Shown one piece after another: positions 40,761 through 48,277 of a stretch of 48,277 nucleotides of DNA; position 1 is the first letter of the stretch; each line of letters begins with the position of its first letter. The translations under genes and the position numbers were made by a program. Under the pieces are notes generated by a model. It was given only the letters and a program-made list of their open reading frames with translations. It had not been told where the DNA came from and searched no databases. The stretch spans positions 1 through 48,277 of the forward strand of contig CALGOB010000131.1 of assembly GCA_937958005.1 (NCBI GenBank), written 5' to 3'. Origin of the DNA: an uncultured Cyclobacteriaceae bacterium (lineage in GTDB: Bacteria > Bacteroidota > Bacteroidia > Cytophagales > Cyclobacteriaceae).

Positions 40761-43700
40761 TTATTTGATTATGAATCTTTTTCTATCAATTTCGTTCCCC
40801 TGCTTCAAAGTAAATATATAAATACCTTGATTAAGTTTTATGTAATCTCCCAAATTAATGAAATTGTCACTACTTTCAGATGCATCAAAAGCTTTATTCC
40901 AGACATTCTTACCCGAGACATCTAAAATATTCATTTCAAATGGAACCCTTCCATTACCAATATAACCCACCTCTATTTGAGAATTAACTGCGGGATTTGG
41001 GAATAAATTCAAACTTAATGAAGCATCTTCAATATTTACCTGAACCAAAATAATAATTGATTTTTCTGATTTTCCATCAAAATCAACTTGTCTCAACTGA
41101 TAAAAGACTTCTCCTATACCTGGATCGAGATCAGTAAAATTATACACATTGATCCCTGCCTCTAAATTCACTGCAGGCAATGTGCCTATCTCTTCAAAAT
41201 TCACACCGTTATAAGTTCTTAATATTTCAAAGTGACTTACGTTTATTTCGTTGGTAGTTTCCCAAGTCAATGAAACAGAACCATTTTCATTCTTTCCATT
41301 GAAGGAAAGAAAGTCTAAAGGCAAAGCTGAGTCTTCAACACTGATAGATCCTACTGTAAAAATATCTTGATCAGAAAAGCTACTTAGGTCAACATTTTCA
41401 AAAGTAAACAAGTTGCCAGCTTGAGATACAATAGGCGATAAGACGGTAGCATTTGAAAAAACGCCATCATTATCAATTAGCAACCTGAGATCTGAAGGTG
41501 ATGAAACTGCTGCGATTATATCCGTTAGATCAAATTGTAAATCTACAGTACCACTTGGGTTATTAGATATATTCACCCTCCATTCTCTACCTAGTCTAGA
41601 TTCAATCCCTGAAGGCACATCTACCAAATTTGCACTACTAGTTATATCAACACCATTGTTCCCCCAAACAAAATACTGTTTATCAGCAACAAAGCTTGCA
41701 TCTTTATTCACTTGTAATATAGCTGTAGAATTAATGGATTTAGAAGTTAATTGTTCAAAGTCTGAAGCATCATCCCTACCTATTCCTGCTATGTCCGATC
41801 TAAACGTTAAGAACTCGGCATTTGTACTTGCCGGATAGGTAATAGTTCCATCTGAACATTCGTAGTCAAAATCTCCACCACCTAAGGTGACGCCATATTT
41901 AATACCTAGATAAGATTCTACACGAATTCTCTCTGTATCAGTCAATATATCATCATATACAATTACATCACCATATTGGGTATTACCAGTATAAAATCTA
42001 TTAGTAAAATAGCCTCCAATAAAGAAGTCATCATTTATTGCTCCAGCCCCCCTTTGAGAAACTCCAACATGAAAATCACTAACATTTGTCACATTAGTAC
42101 TGGTATTTACATCACCATTAAAATAGTAAGCACCAGCATTTGAGAAATCACCAGCATTTCCTGGGTTTCTAAAATTGTCTTCTCCATTCATGTTTTGACG
42201 AATTCCTGTATCTCCATCAAACCCCAAATACCCACTAAAATTCTCATTCCCAGTTGTACTTGCAGCACCAGCATAAATAATAGTTTGCCCATTAAGAGTT
42301 CCTGTTGTAAATACTCTATTGAGATTATTCGCATCAATTACATTGTTTGAATTGACCATAGAAGCACCTGTAGTAGTAACTCCTCCGGTTTGAGTTGCAT
42401 TATTACCATTTCCACTTTGATCACTCCAAGTAAGGTTACCTGCGTTATCTACTACGCCTCTATCTGCCCTTAACCATAGGCTAATTCCAGCAGTAATTCC
42501 CCCAGGTGCATCAGCAACTCTTGAAGTCCCTAAAGCAAATATATCATCTCCATCAAAAGTAACATTATCAAAAGTAACCACATTACCCACGAAGGAACTT
42601 GCCTCAATACTTCTTACAAACCCATCTGTAAAATCACCATCTTGGTCAATCATCAAAGTAAAATCTTCTGCTTGAATTCCAGTAACAGTTATTCCAGTAA
42701 TATCAAATGAAACGGTCACACCGCTAGCTGCATTCGTATTTTCTACTCTCCATTCCCTATCAAGCCTAGTCGGTACATTCGTAGGTATATCTACTGAAAC
42801 TTCCTCTATCAATCCAGCAGTAGCACCTAATCCTTGGTTATCGTTATCATTTCCCCACACAAGAAACTGCGTATTGTTAGCAAAAGAGCTTATACTCAAA
42901 GTTAAAATAGCGTCAATATTTTCACTTGTTGAAGAAAGTTGGTTCAAACCTGATAAATCATCCCTTCCAATACCCGCAATGTCGTTGTTAAATATAGTAT
43001 AGTCAGGCAATGATGAAGTAGCTGGAAAGATTACAATACTATTAGAAGATAAATAATCTGTATCTCCATTGTTCATCGTTATTCCATATTTAAGTGAAAG
43101 GTAAGAATCTATTCTTTGTTCTTCATTATCAGATAGTGTACTACTGTAAGCGATTACTTCGCCTATAGTTCCTCCGAAATATGAATTATCATTATAAAAC
43201 CCTACATAATCTACTCTCGCACCTGTTAAATCTCCAATTCCCGCATCGGTGTTCACGCTCAATTGTGAGTCTCTATTTTCTTGCAAAATAGATCCGTTAG
43301 CTTGGTCATGTTCTGCTGTTAATAAAAAGGGTGTATTAGCGGGATCGTTAAATGCATTTAAGCCATTTAAATTTAAATCATCACTAAAATGTGCAATAGT
43401 AGCAACATTATTATTTCTATACCCAAAATGGAGGACTTCGTTGTTTCCTGCTCCGTTTGATCCAAGAATATAATTTTCATTAGCAGCATCAGCTCTTGCG
43501 CCCACTGAAAATAAATAATAACTACTATTTTTTATTCCATTCAACTGCACAACTAATCGATCATCAGTCCCATCTAATTCTATAACAGGGTTTCCATTGA
43601 TATTATTAGTAGCATTATCTCTGTAAATAGGTGCATTGCCATCTTCGGCCCCACTATTCCCAGCTAAACTTTGATCTGTCCATGTATCTGCTGTAGTTCC

Positions 43701-46697
43701 ATCTGTAGCTATAATACCCCCAGCAGTTAAAACCCCTTCATCAGCCCTCAGCCAAGTAACTAAATTAGCAGAAACACCACCTGGGCTTTCAGAGACGACT
43801 CCAATTGTAAAAATTGCTTCATCATTAAATGTGATGTTATCAAATATTGCTGTGGTACCATCCCAAGAACTTACAGATACTTGTTGAGTGACCCCGTTAG
43901 CAAATATACCATCGTCATCTATTAACAAAACTAAATTATCAGTAGCAGCTGGCACATTAGTTACCCCACTAGAAAAGTCAAAGGAAAGACTTGAATTACT
44001 CAATCCATTTTCTACAGAAACTCGCCACTTACGTGCCAACCTTTCAATAACATCCGCAGAAATATCATCCATATTAAAAGTTAGAGCCCCATTATCGTTG
44101 CCCCAAACCAAAAATTGTCTATCTGTAGAGAAACTGTTAATTGATCCAGTCAATAGGCCATCATTATTGATACTAAGAGATTGTCTTTGGTCTAATGCAG
44201 CTCCATCATCCCTCCCTATTCCTGCTATATCATTGTCATAAGCACCATAAATTGCATTCTCGGATAAGGTAGGATAAATTGATTCTCCGATGGAATTCAA
44301 ATAATCTTGATTAGTGGATTGATCTAAAGTCACACCATATTTAATGGCTAAATAAGAAGAAATCATTTGTCTTTCATTATCACTGAGTGGATCACTAAAA
44401 TACATGATTACCTCTGCTATATCTCCTACAAATGCTTCGGCTGTGTTAAACCCTCCGTCTGTACTATTGTCAATATCCTGTCCTAATACAAACTGCCCTC
44501 CTTGTGTCAATTGTCCTCCATCAAAAATCTCGGTAGTTTCTAATAAATTGTTAATGAATACTCTACCTTCATCAGTGGCTCCTATTAGGTTTTCATAATC
44601 TGTAGCTACAATTCTTGTAAAACCATCTCTTATATCAGAAGTTCCATCCGTATTATTTCCTACTATAACTTCCCTGGCAACATTTGTACCATTCACTAAA
44701 TCAAGGTTGAAGTCATTTTCTGTCCCATCAAAATAAGAAGCTGCAGATTGCGTACCAGTGGTGTTGTTTGAGTTAAGAACAATGAAGAAAGTCAAATTAT
44801 CAGTTGGAAAGTTAGTGAAATTTGTAAAGCCTAAAAAGTCATTTAAGGCCCCTTCATTATTGAAAGAAATAAAAGGATTTGTATTAAATGTAGTACCTGT
44901 TCCAGTAAAATCTGGAGTTCCTTCTGTAACTCCAAAAGCCTCATTGCTTAAGGTAAACCCATTTGCACTTAACCCTTGCCATTGGCTCACTTCATTGGCA
45001 CCATCAAAAGTCACATTTTCCCCTGCATCGAGCCAAAGAATTAAGTCATCCAAAACACCTCCAGGAGCTGCATCTGGTAGGTTTATCAACGGACAATCTA
45101 AGGTTGAAGGTGGTGGGATAGATGTTGTCTCAAAGCCTCCATTACCTGCTAATCCGGCAAGAGTACCTGCCCCCAAACCTCCAGTACCTCCTGTTACACT
45201 AACCGTAGGAATATTCAAAAAAGTCCCTCCTCTTCTGATCAATAAAACATTTCCACCTGAGCCGCCGCCACCGCCAGCATCACCTCCATCATTTGACACA
45301 CTACCATTACCGCCTGTAGCATTTAAGTTAATTCCCGACAGATCTTCTGTATCAGTAACTACAACAACTGTCCCTCCAGCTCCACCTCCACCTGATCCTT
45401 CTCCTTGTTGTGCTCCTCCAGAAGTTCCATTACTGGTTATATTTCCAGCTCCACTTAAAGCATTAGCTCTGATAAGAATAATTCCACCACCAGGTTGTCC
45501 ACTAGCTACGTCATCATCAAAAGACCCTGCACCTGCTGCGTCATTATCAATTCCACCTGATCCACCTCCACCGCCTAGGAATGCCCTTGTTGCTCTTTCC
45601 AAGTCTAATTCAAAGCCTCCTATTCCTTGATTCTGCGCACCACCAAAAGCACCTGGAAAACCTCCATTTCCACCAAGGCCTCCATTACTTCCACCACCAC
45701 CACTACCATCTCCTCTTCCAGCCCCACCTGCATTCCCAGGTGCTCCAGCTCCTCTTGAAGAAGTATATTGCACCGCTTGTGTCGTTGTATTACCAGTCCT
45801 TGGATTAGCAACAGATACTGTGGTTCCAGCATATCCTGAAGCACCCAGAGTTAATGTTGCCAAAGTACCTCCTAATAAAGGTGCGTTATCAAAAGTGTAT
45901 ACCTGATCAGGCGTACCAGCTATTCCTTCTCCCCTGACTCCTATCTGACTTGTAAAAATAGAGGTTTCAGAACCACCGCCACCACCATCAGAAAGCAATC
46001 TAGCTCCGCCTCTAAATCCTAAAGAATTAGCATTTATCGTACCGTTTATTAACATAGAAGTAAGTGCATCTATCGCTATGATACCTCCTGAACGTCCGTC
46101 CCAAGGCAAACCAGTAACAATACCTCCTGCCTGTATATCCACTTGTGAAAAATTTCCTATACGAACCACTTGAAATGTTTGTCTCCCTTGTGTTGCTGAA
46201 AAATTAGCAGGAGTAATTTCGTGAACGTAAGAGTTTTGAAGAGCTGTTTTTAAGGTTAGAGTCCCTCCTGTATTCCCAATAGAATTGGTTGCAATAACAT
46301 ATTCATATTGACCGGCAATAAAATCTTCAGTTTCCAAAAATCCTGAACGGTCATTAGCTCCTGCTCCATCTGCATAATCCCCATTTGCTACTTGATCAGG
46401 CAAACTAGCATTAATTTCAACACCTTGCATTTGGATGACCAAAAGGACATCTCCAGCTGCAATGGTACCATTAGCACCATTTGCCCTTTCAGCGTCTAAA
46501 GAGATTGTAGTAGCGCCTGCCAAAGAATTAGCATTTGCACTATAGTAAGCGTTTACTACAGTTATTTCACCATTGACAACTGTTAAATTGTCTGATGACA
46601 AACTACAGGCACACTCCTGCCCCATCAGTGAATTATTGACTAATAATAGTGGGAATAGCACTATATATAGGCATATTGACTTGAATGACAACACCAT
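40761..46697 (-). CDS. Giant secreted protein with type IX sorting domain
   Basis: A 1978-residue extracellular protein. Signal peptide MVLSFKSICLYIVLFPLLLV..., cleaved near MGQ. The N-terminal region (to about 530) includes a long Gly-rich stretch (RGGARLLSDGGGGGS, GNAGGAGRGDGSGGGGSNGG) like surface adhesins. Three similar modules follow, about 430 residues apart. Each opens with a LamG-like segment (LWLDAGENVTFDGA; TWLRADEGVLTAGG; LWLRADRGVVDNAG), has SYLAIKYGVTLDQ-like or SYLGIKYGVT-like ends at about 787, 1204 and 1602, and continues with DIAGIGRDD and a FLVWGND element. The C-terminal ~80 residues are a T9SS sorting domain (LFPNPAVNSQIEVGYIGN, GIYIFTLKQGNEIDRKRFII). It is exported by the type IX system and attached to or released from the surface, with a probable adhesin or matrix role. 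Confidence 0.93.
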   Translation of the reverse strand: MVLSFKSICLYIVLFPLLLVNNSLMGQECACSLSSDNLTVVNGEITVVNAYYSANANSLAGATTISLDAERANGANGTIAAGDVLLVIQMQGVEINASLPDQVANGDYADGAGANDRSGFLETEDFIAGQYEYVIATNSIGNTGGTLTLKTALQNSYVHEITPANFSATQGRQTFQVVRIGNFSQVDIQAGGIVTGLPWDGRSGGIIAIDALTSMLINGTINANSLGFRGGARLLSDGGGGGSETSIFTSQIGVRGEGIAGTPDQVYTFDNAPLLGGTLATLTLGASGYAGTTVSVANPRTGNTTTQAVQYTSSRGAGAPGNAGGAGRGDGSGGGGSNGGLGGNGGFPGAFGGAQNQGIGGFELDLERATRAFLGGGGGSGGIDNDAAGAGSFDDDVASGQPGGGIILIRANALSGAGNITSNGTSGGAQQGEGSGGGGAGGTVVVVTDTEDLSGINLNATGGNGSVSNDGGDAGGGGGSGGNVLLIRRGGTFLNIPTVSVTGGTGGLGAGTLAGLAGNGGFETTSIPPPSTLDCPLINLPDAAPGGVLDDLILWLDAGENVTFDGANEVSQWQGLSANGFTLSNEAFGVTEGTPDFTGTGTTFNTNPFISFNNEGALNDFLGFTNFTNFPTDNLTFFIVLNSNNTTGTQSAASYFDGTENDFNLDLVNGTNVAREVIVGNNTDGTSDIRDGFTRIVATDYENLIGATDEGRVFINNLLETTEIFDGGQLTQGGQFVLGQDIDNSTDGGFNTAEAFVGDIAEVIMYFSDPLSDNERQMISSYLAIKYGVTLDQSTNQDYLNSIGESIYPTLSENAIYGAYDNDIAGIGRDDGAALDQRQSLSINNDGLLTGSINSFSTDRQFLVWGNDNGALTFNMDDISADVIERLARKWRVSVENGLSNSSLSFDFSSGVTNVPAATDNLVLLIDDDGIFANGVTQQVSVSSWDGTTAIFDNITFNDEAIFTIGVVSESPGGVSANLVTWLRADEGVLTAGGIIATDGTTADTWTDQSLAGNSGAEDGNAPIYRDNATNNINGNPVIELDGTDDRLVVQLNGIKNSSYYLFSVGARADAANENYILGSNGAGNNEVLHFGYRNNNVATIAHFSDDLNLNGLNAFNDPANTPFLLTAEHDQANGSILQENRDSQLSVNTDAGIGDLTGARVDYVGFYNDNSYFGGTIGEVIAYSSTLSDNEEQRIDSYLSLKYGITMNNGDTDYLSSNSIVIFPATSSLPDYTIFNNDIAGIGRDDLSGLNQLSSTSENIDAILTLSISSFANNTQFLVWGNDNDNQGLGATAGLIEEVSVDIPTNVPTRLDREWRVENTNAASGVTVSFDITGITVTGIQAEDFTLMIDQDGDFTDGFVRSIEASSFVGNVVTFDNVTFDGDDIFALGTSRVADAPGGITAGISLWLRADRGVVDNAGNLTWSDQSGNGNNATQTGGVTTTGASMVNSNNVIDANNLNRVFTTGTLNGQTIIYAGAASTTGNENFSGYLGFDGDTGIRQNMNGEDNFRNPGNAGDFSNAGAYYFNGDVNTSTNVTNVSDFHVGVSQRGAGAINDDFFIGGYFTNRFYTGNTQYGDVIVYDDILTDTERIRVESYLGIKYGVTLGGGDFDYECSDGTITYPASTNAEFLTFRSDIAGIGRDDASDFEQLTSKSINSTAILQVNKDASFVADKQYFVWGNNGVDITSSANLVDVPSGIESRLGREWRVNISNNPSGTVDLQFDLTDIIAAVSSPSDLRLLIDNDGVFSNATVLSPIVSQAGNLFTFENVDLSSFSDQDIFTVGSISVEDSALPLDFLSFNGKNENGSVSLTWETTNEINVSHFEILRTYNGVNFEEIGTLPAVNLEAGINVYNFTDLDPGIGEVFYQLRQVDFDGKSEKSIIILVQVNIEDASLSLNLFPNPAVNSQIEVGYIGNGRVPFEMNILDVSGKNVWNKAFDASESSDNFINLGDYIKLNQGIYIFTLKQGNEIDRKRFIIK

Positions 46698-46885
46698 TTA
46701 ATTGCTCGTTTAGTATATAAAATTTGGATTGATTGGATCGATCCGACCCAAAATTAAACAAATGAAATTCGGAAATGCACATAACCGGTTGAATTTTCTT
46801 ACCATTTGTTTATTGCATTACCATTAAAGATGATAATCTACTCTTAATCATCCCAACATATAAGCTGAATTCTAGTTAATATTCC

Positions 46886-47290
46886 ATGACAATGAAGGAA
46901 ATTTTTATACTATTGAATTTTGGTTTAGTTATCCTGATATGGATGGTGCAATTAATCATTTATCCAGGATTCCTCTACTACTCTGATAAAGATCTTATTA
47001 AATGGCACCAAGTCTATACATCTGCAATAACCCTGATTGTTATGCCATTAATGTTAGGTCAATTAGCCCTTTCTGGATATTATGTGTTTTACAAGTTTAA
47101 TATGTTAAACCTACTAATTATGATGATCGTTTTAGTCCTATGGATCATAACTTTCACAAAGGCAGTTCCTGCCCATGGAAACATTGCAAAAGGAATTAAT
47201 GTCAATGAACAAGCAAATTATTTAGTAAATATGAACTGGTATCGATCTATCTTATGGACAAGTGTATTTATATTAAGTATTTTCATCTAA
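46886..47290 (+). CDS. Four-TM membrane protein, unknown
   Basis: A 134-residue inner-membrane protein with about four helices (IFILLNFGLVILIWMVQLII; ITLIVMPLMLGQLALSGYYV; LLIMMIVLVLWIITF; SILWTSVFILSIFI). Between them is a conserved-looking hydrophilic stretch, TKAVPAHGNIAKGINVNEQA, with a His and Trp (KWHQVYTS) that may form a site. It resembles small DUF1772-like or related proteins, but this is not certain. It converges on the alpha/beta hydrolase gene with an 18-bp overlap of the two ends (47273-47290). The ATG at 46886 or 46892 are both possible. Confidence 0.75.
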   Translation: MTMKEIFILLNFGLVILIWMVQLIIYPGFLYYSDKDLIKWHQVYTSAITLIVMPLMLGQLALSGYYVFYKFNMLNLLIMMIVLVLWIITFTKAVPAHGNIAKGINVNEQANYLVNMNWYRSILWTSVFILSIFI

Positions 47291-48052
47291 TAGAAATTGC
47301 AAAGCGAGGGAATTAAACTCTTTTCTAGCATCAATATTACACACATGACCAGCTTTGTCTATCACCCTTAACTTTGCCGTAGCTTGCCTTGCCGTAAATT
47401 TTCGCGCTGCTTTCAAGAATACAAAATCATCTCCCCCCATTATAACTAGGCTGTTGACATTCAAATTATTATAATAAAAATTTTTAAGTAATCTAAAAAA
47501 TTCACCATACAGGCCTATCCATTTCATATATTCATCTTGGGTTAATTTTTTAGATTGCATTTGGTAAATTCTTCTTGCTAATTGATTTCTTTTCTTAGGC
47601 ATTAATAAATAAGAAAAAATTTTATACATAGTCTCATACTTCAAAAACAAATTCAAAAATCGGGCAAACTGGACAAATGATTTAATCAATAAATTTCCTT
47701 TAAAAATTGCCCCACAAAAAACAATCGCTTTTACTTTTTCAGGATAACGACTATTAAAATCTTGAACTAGTACACTACCAAAGGATAATGTCACAAAATA
47801 TGCCGTATCAATTCCCATTTGATCCAATACTCCATTGATGTCTTTGGATATTATCTCAAATGTGTATTGTTGATAGGTAGGTAAAGTAAATTTACTATTT
47901 CCATGATCTCGTAAATCAATCAAAAGAATATTAAAGTATTTTTTAAATGTATCTACCTGATATTGCCAAGTCTTTGTACTGCCCCCTGCTCCATGGATAA
48001 AAACAACCCAGTCAGTACTACTATTATGTTTAATATTTTCGTAATAAAGCAT
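47273..48052 (-). CDS. Alpha/beta hydrolase
   Basis: A 259-residue alpha/beta-hydrolase-fold enzyme. The oxyanion motif is FIHGAGGSTKTWQ and the strand-4 region is LLIDLRDHGNS. The nucleophile elbow is TLSFGS with Ser90, where the usual GxSxG has Thr in place of the first Gly. The acid is in LVIMGGDDFVF and the His in DKAGHVCNID. The cap (about 125-175) has KRNQLARRIYQMQSKKL. It lacks a signal peptide, so it acts in the cytoplasm. Substrate unknown, probably an ester or lactone. Confidence 0.9.
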   Translation of the reverse strand: MLYYENIKHNSSTDWVVFIHGAGGSTKTWQYQVDTFKKYFNILLIDLRDHGNSKFTLPTYQQYTFEIISKDINGVLDQMGIDTAYFVTLSFGSVLVQDFNSRYPEKVKAIVFCGAIFKGNLLIKSFVQFARFLNLFLKYETMYKIFSYLLMPKKRNQLARRIYQMQSKKLTQDEYMKWIGLYGEFFRLLKNFYYNNLNVNSLVIMGGDDFVFLKAARKFTARQATAKLRVIDKAGHVCNIDARKEFNSLALQFLLDENT

Positions 48053-48133
48053 ATACCTGTAAGCAACAGATTTAAAATGACAATGTTTCTTATTCGGGAT
48101 AAATATCCAATCAATTTTAATTTTAACTCATTA

Positions 48134-48181
48134 TTTAACCCGAATGATGCATTAGACTTTTAAGAGAAAATCATAAATGGC
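48134..48181 (-). repeat. 48-bp repeat, copy B (inverted copy of 12950-12997)
   Basis: An exact reverse complement, over 48 bases, of the sequence between the FecR and receptor genes at 12950-12997. Flanks differ on both sides, which defines the unit length. Confidence 0.8.
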
Positions 48182-48277
48182 TGTTAGATAGCTGCCTAAA
48201 TTCTGATTTGCAACGCAGACATAGTCTCCATTATGGTGAGTAGGAAATTAGGATTTAGGTGGCTAGATGACTGTTAG
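48181..48277. repeat. Imperfect palindrome flanked by CTGTTAG
   Basis: CTGTTAG occurs at 48181-48187 and 48271-48277. Between them the arms GCTGCCTAAATTCTGATTT and GAAATTAGGATTTAGGTGGC are imperfect inverted repeats. It looks like a small MITE with a possible 7-bp target duplication, but it ends exactly at the window edge, so its true boundary is not known. Confidence 0.4.

Noticed and set aside
44758-45630. 290-codon plus-strand open frame, Pro/Ser-rich
   Set aside because: It is antisense to the Gly-rich part of the giant secreted protein; Pro richness is the mirror of GGN glycine codons on the other strand, and there is no start context.
1-48277. tRNA, rRNA, tmRNA or known defence-system genes
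   Set aside because: None of the recognisable conserved sequences or hallmark proteins were seen on either strand.

Overview
The window is AT-rich DNA from a member of the Bacteroidota, most likely a marine or soil Cytophagales gliding bacterium of the Marivirga/Fulvivirga/Flammeovirga kind; genus is not decidable from sequence alone. The evidence is a very large secreted protein with a C-terminal type IX secretion sorting domain, a FecI/FecR/TonB-receptor/DUF4249 cell-surface signalling operon, FtsX-like permeases of the Bacteroidota type, DUF2911 and DUF3667 proteins, an OmpA/PD40 protein, and almost no Shine-Dalgarno sequences. No rRNA, tRNA, CRISPR array, prophage or complete insertion sequence was seen.

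Layout. 1-345: hairpin-rich non-coding DNA. 389-1983: a sodium-coupled NSS transporter with a 33-residue MetS-like partner peptide. 2223-6358: an unknown 259-residue protein, a 159-bp MITE with TTAA duplications, a full-length FtsX-like permease and the deleted remnant of a second copy. 6700-9272: a PqiA-domain protein, then a SRAP (HMCES/YedK) DNA-crosslink protein and an unknown gene bracketed by two near-identical dispersed repeats. 9487-17277: a secreted beta-barrel-like protein, a serine-hydrolase-fold lipoprotein that has lost its active site, an ECF sigma factor, FecR anti-sigma, TonB-dependent receptor with STN signalling domain, DUF4249 lipoprotein and two tiny genes. A shared GGGGGTA/TGACTTA motif pair lies after the sigma gene and before the tiny genes. 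17583-23085: DEAD-box helicase, DUF3667 membrane protein, TPR protein, MpaB/Lcp-like oxygenase and an unknown conserved-looking protein. 23366-26952: SulP anion transporter, a small basic lipoprotein and gamma-glutamyltransferase. 27556-32280: a two-TM protein, OmpA/PD40 protein, 2-hydroxyacid dehydrogenase, 3-methyladenine DNA glycosylase and DUF2911 protein. 32752-40272 (all minus strand): a sugar-related block with a Gfo/Idh/MocA oxidoreductase, a sodium:solute symporter with a 40-residue partner peptide, a large PIG-L deacetylase, galactokinase and aldose 1-epimerase. 40386-48052: a small acidic protein, the 1978-residue type IX secreted protein, a four-TM protein and an alpha/beta hydrolase.

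Two themes stand out. First, several membrane systems come with very small genes (33, 40 and 28 residues) that standard gene calling tends to miss. Second, the spaces between genes carry several families of short dispersed palindromic repeats: a ~105-bp family in four copies plus a fragment, a TTAA-flanked MITE, a ~130-bp palindrome, an exact 48-bp inverted pair 35 kb apart, and smaller families. No single locus is clearly a new defence or mobile system. The best candidates for undescribed biology are the sigma/anti-sigma locus with its inactive hydrolase and tiny genes, and the transporter micro-partners.
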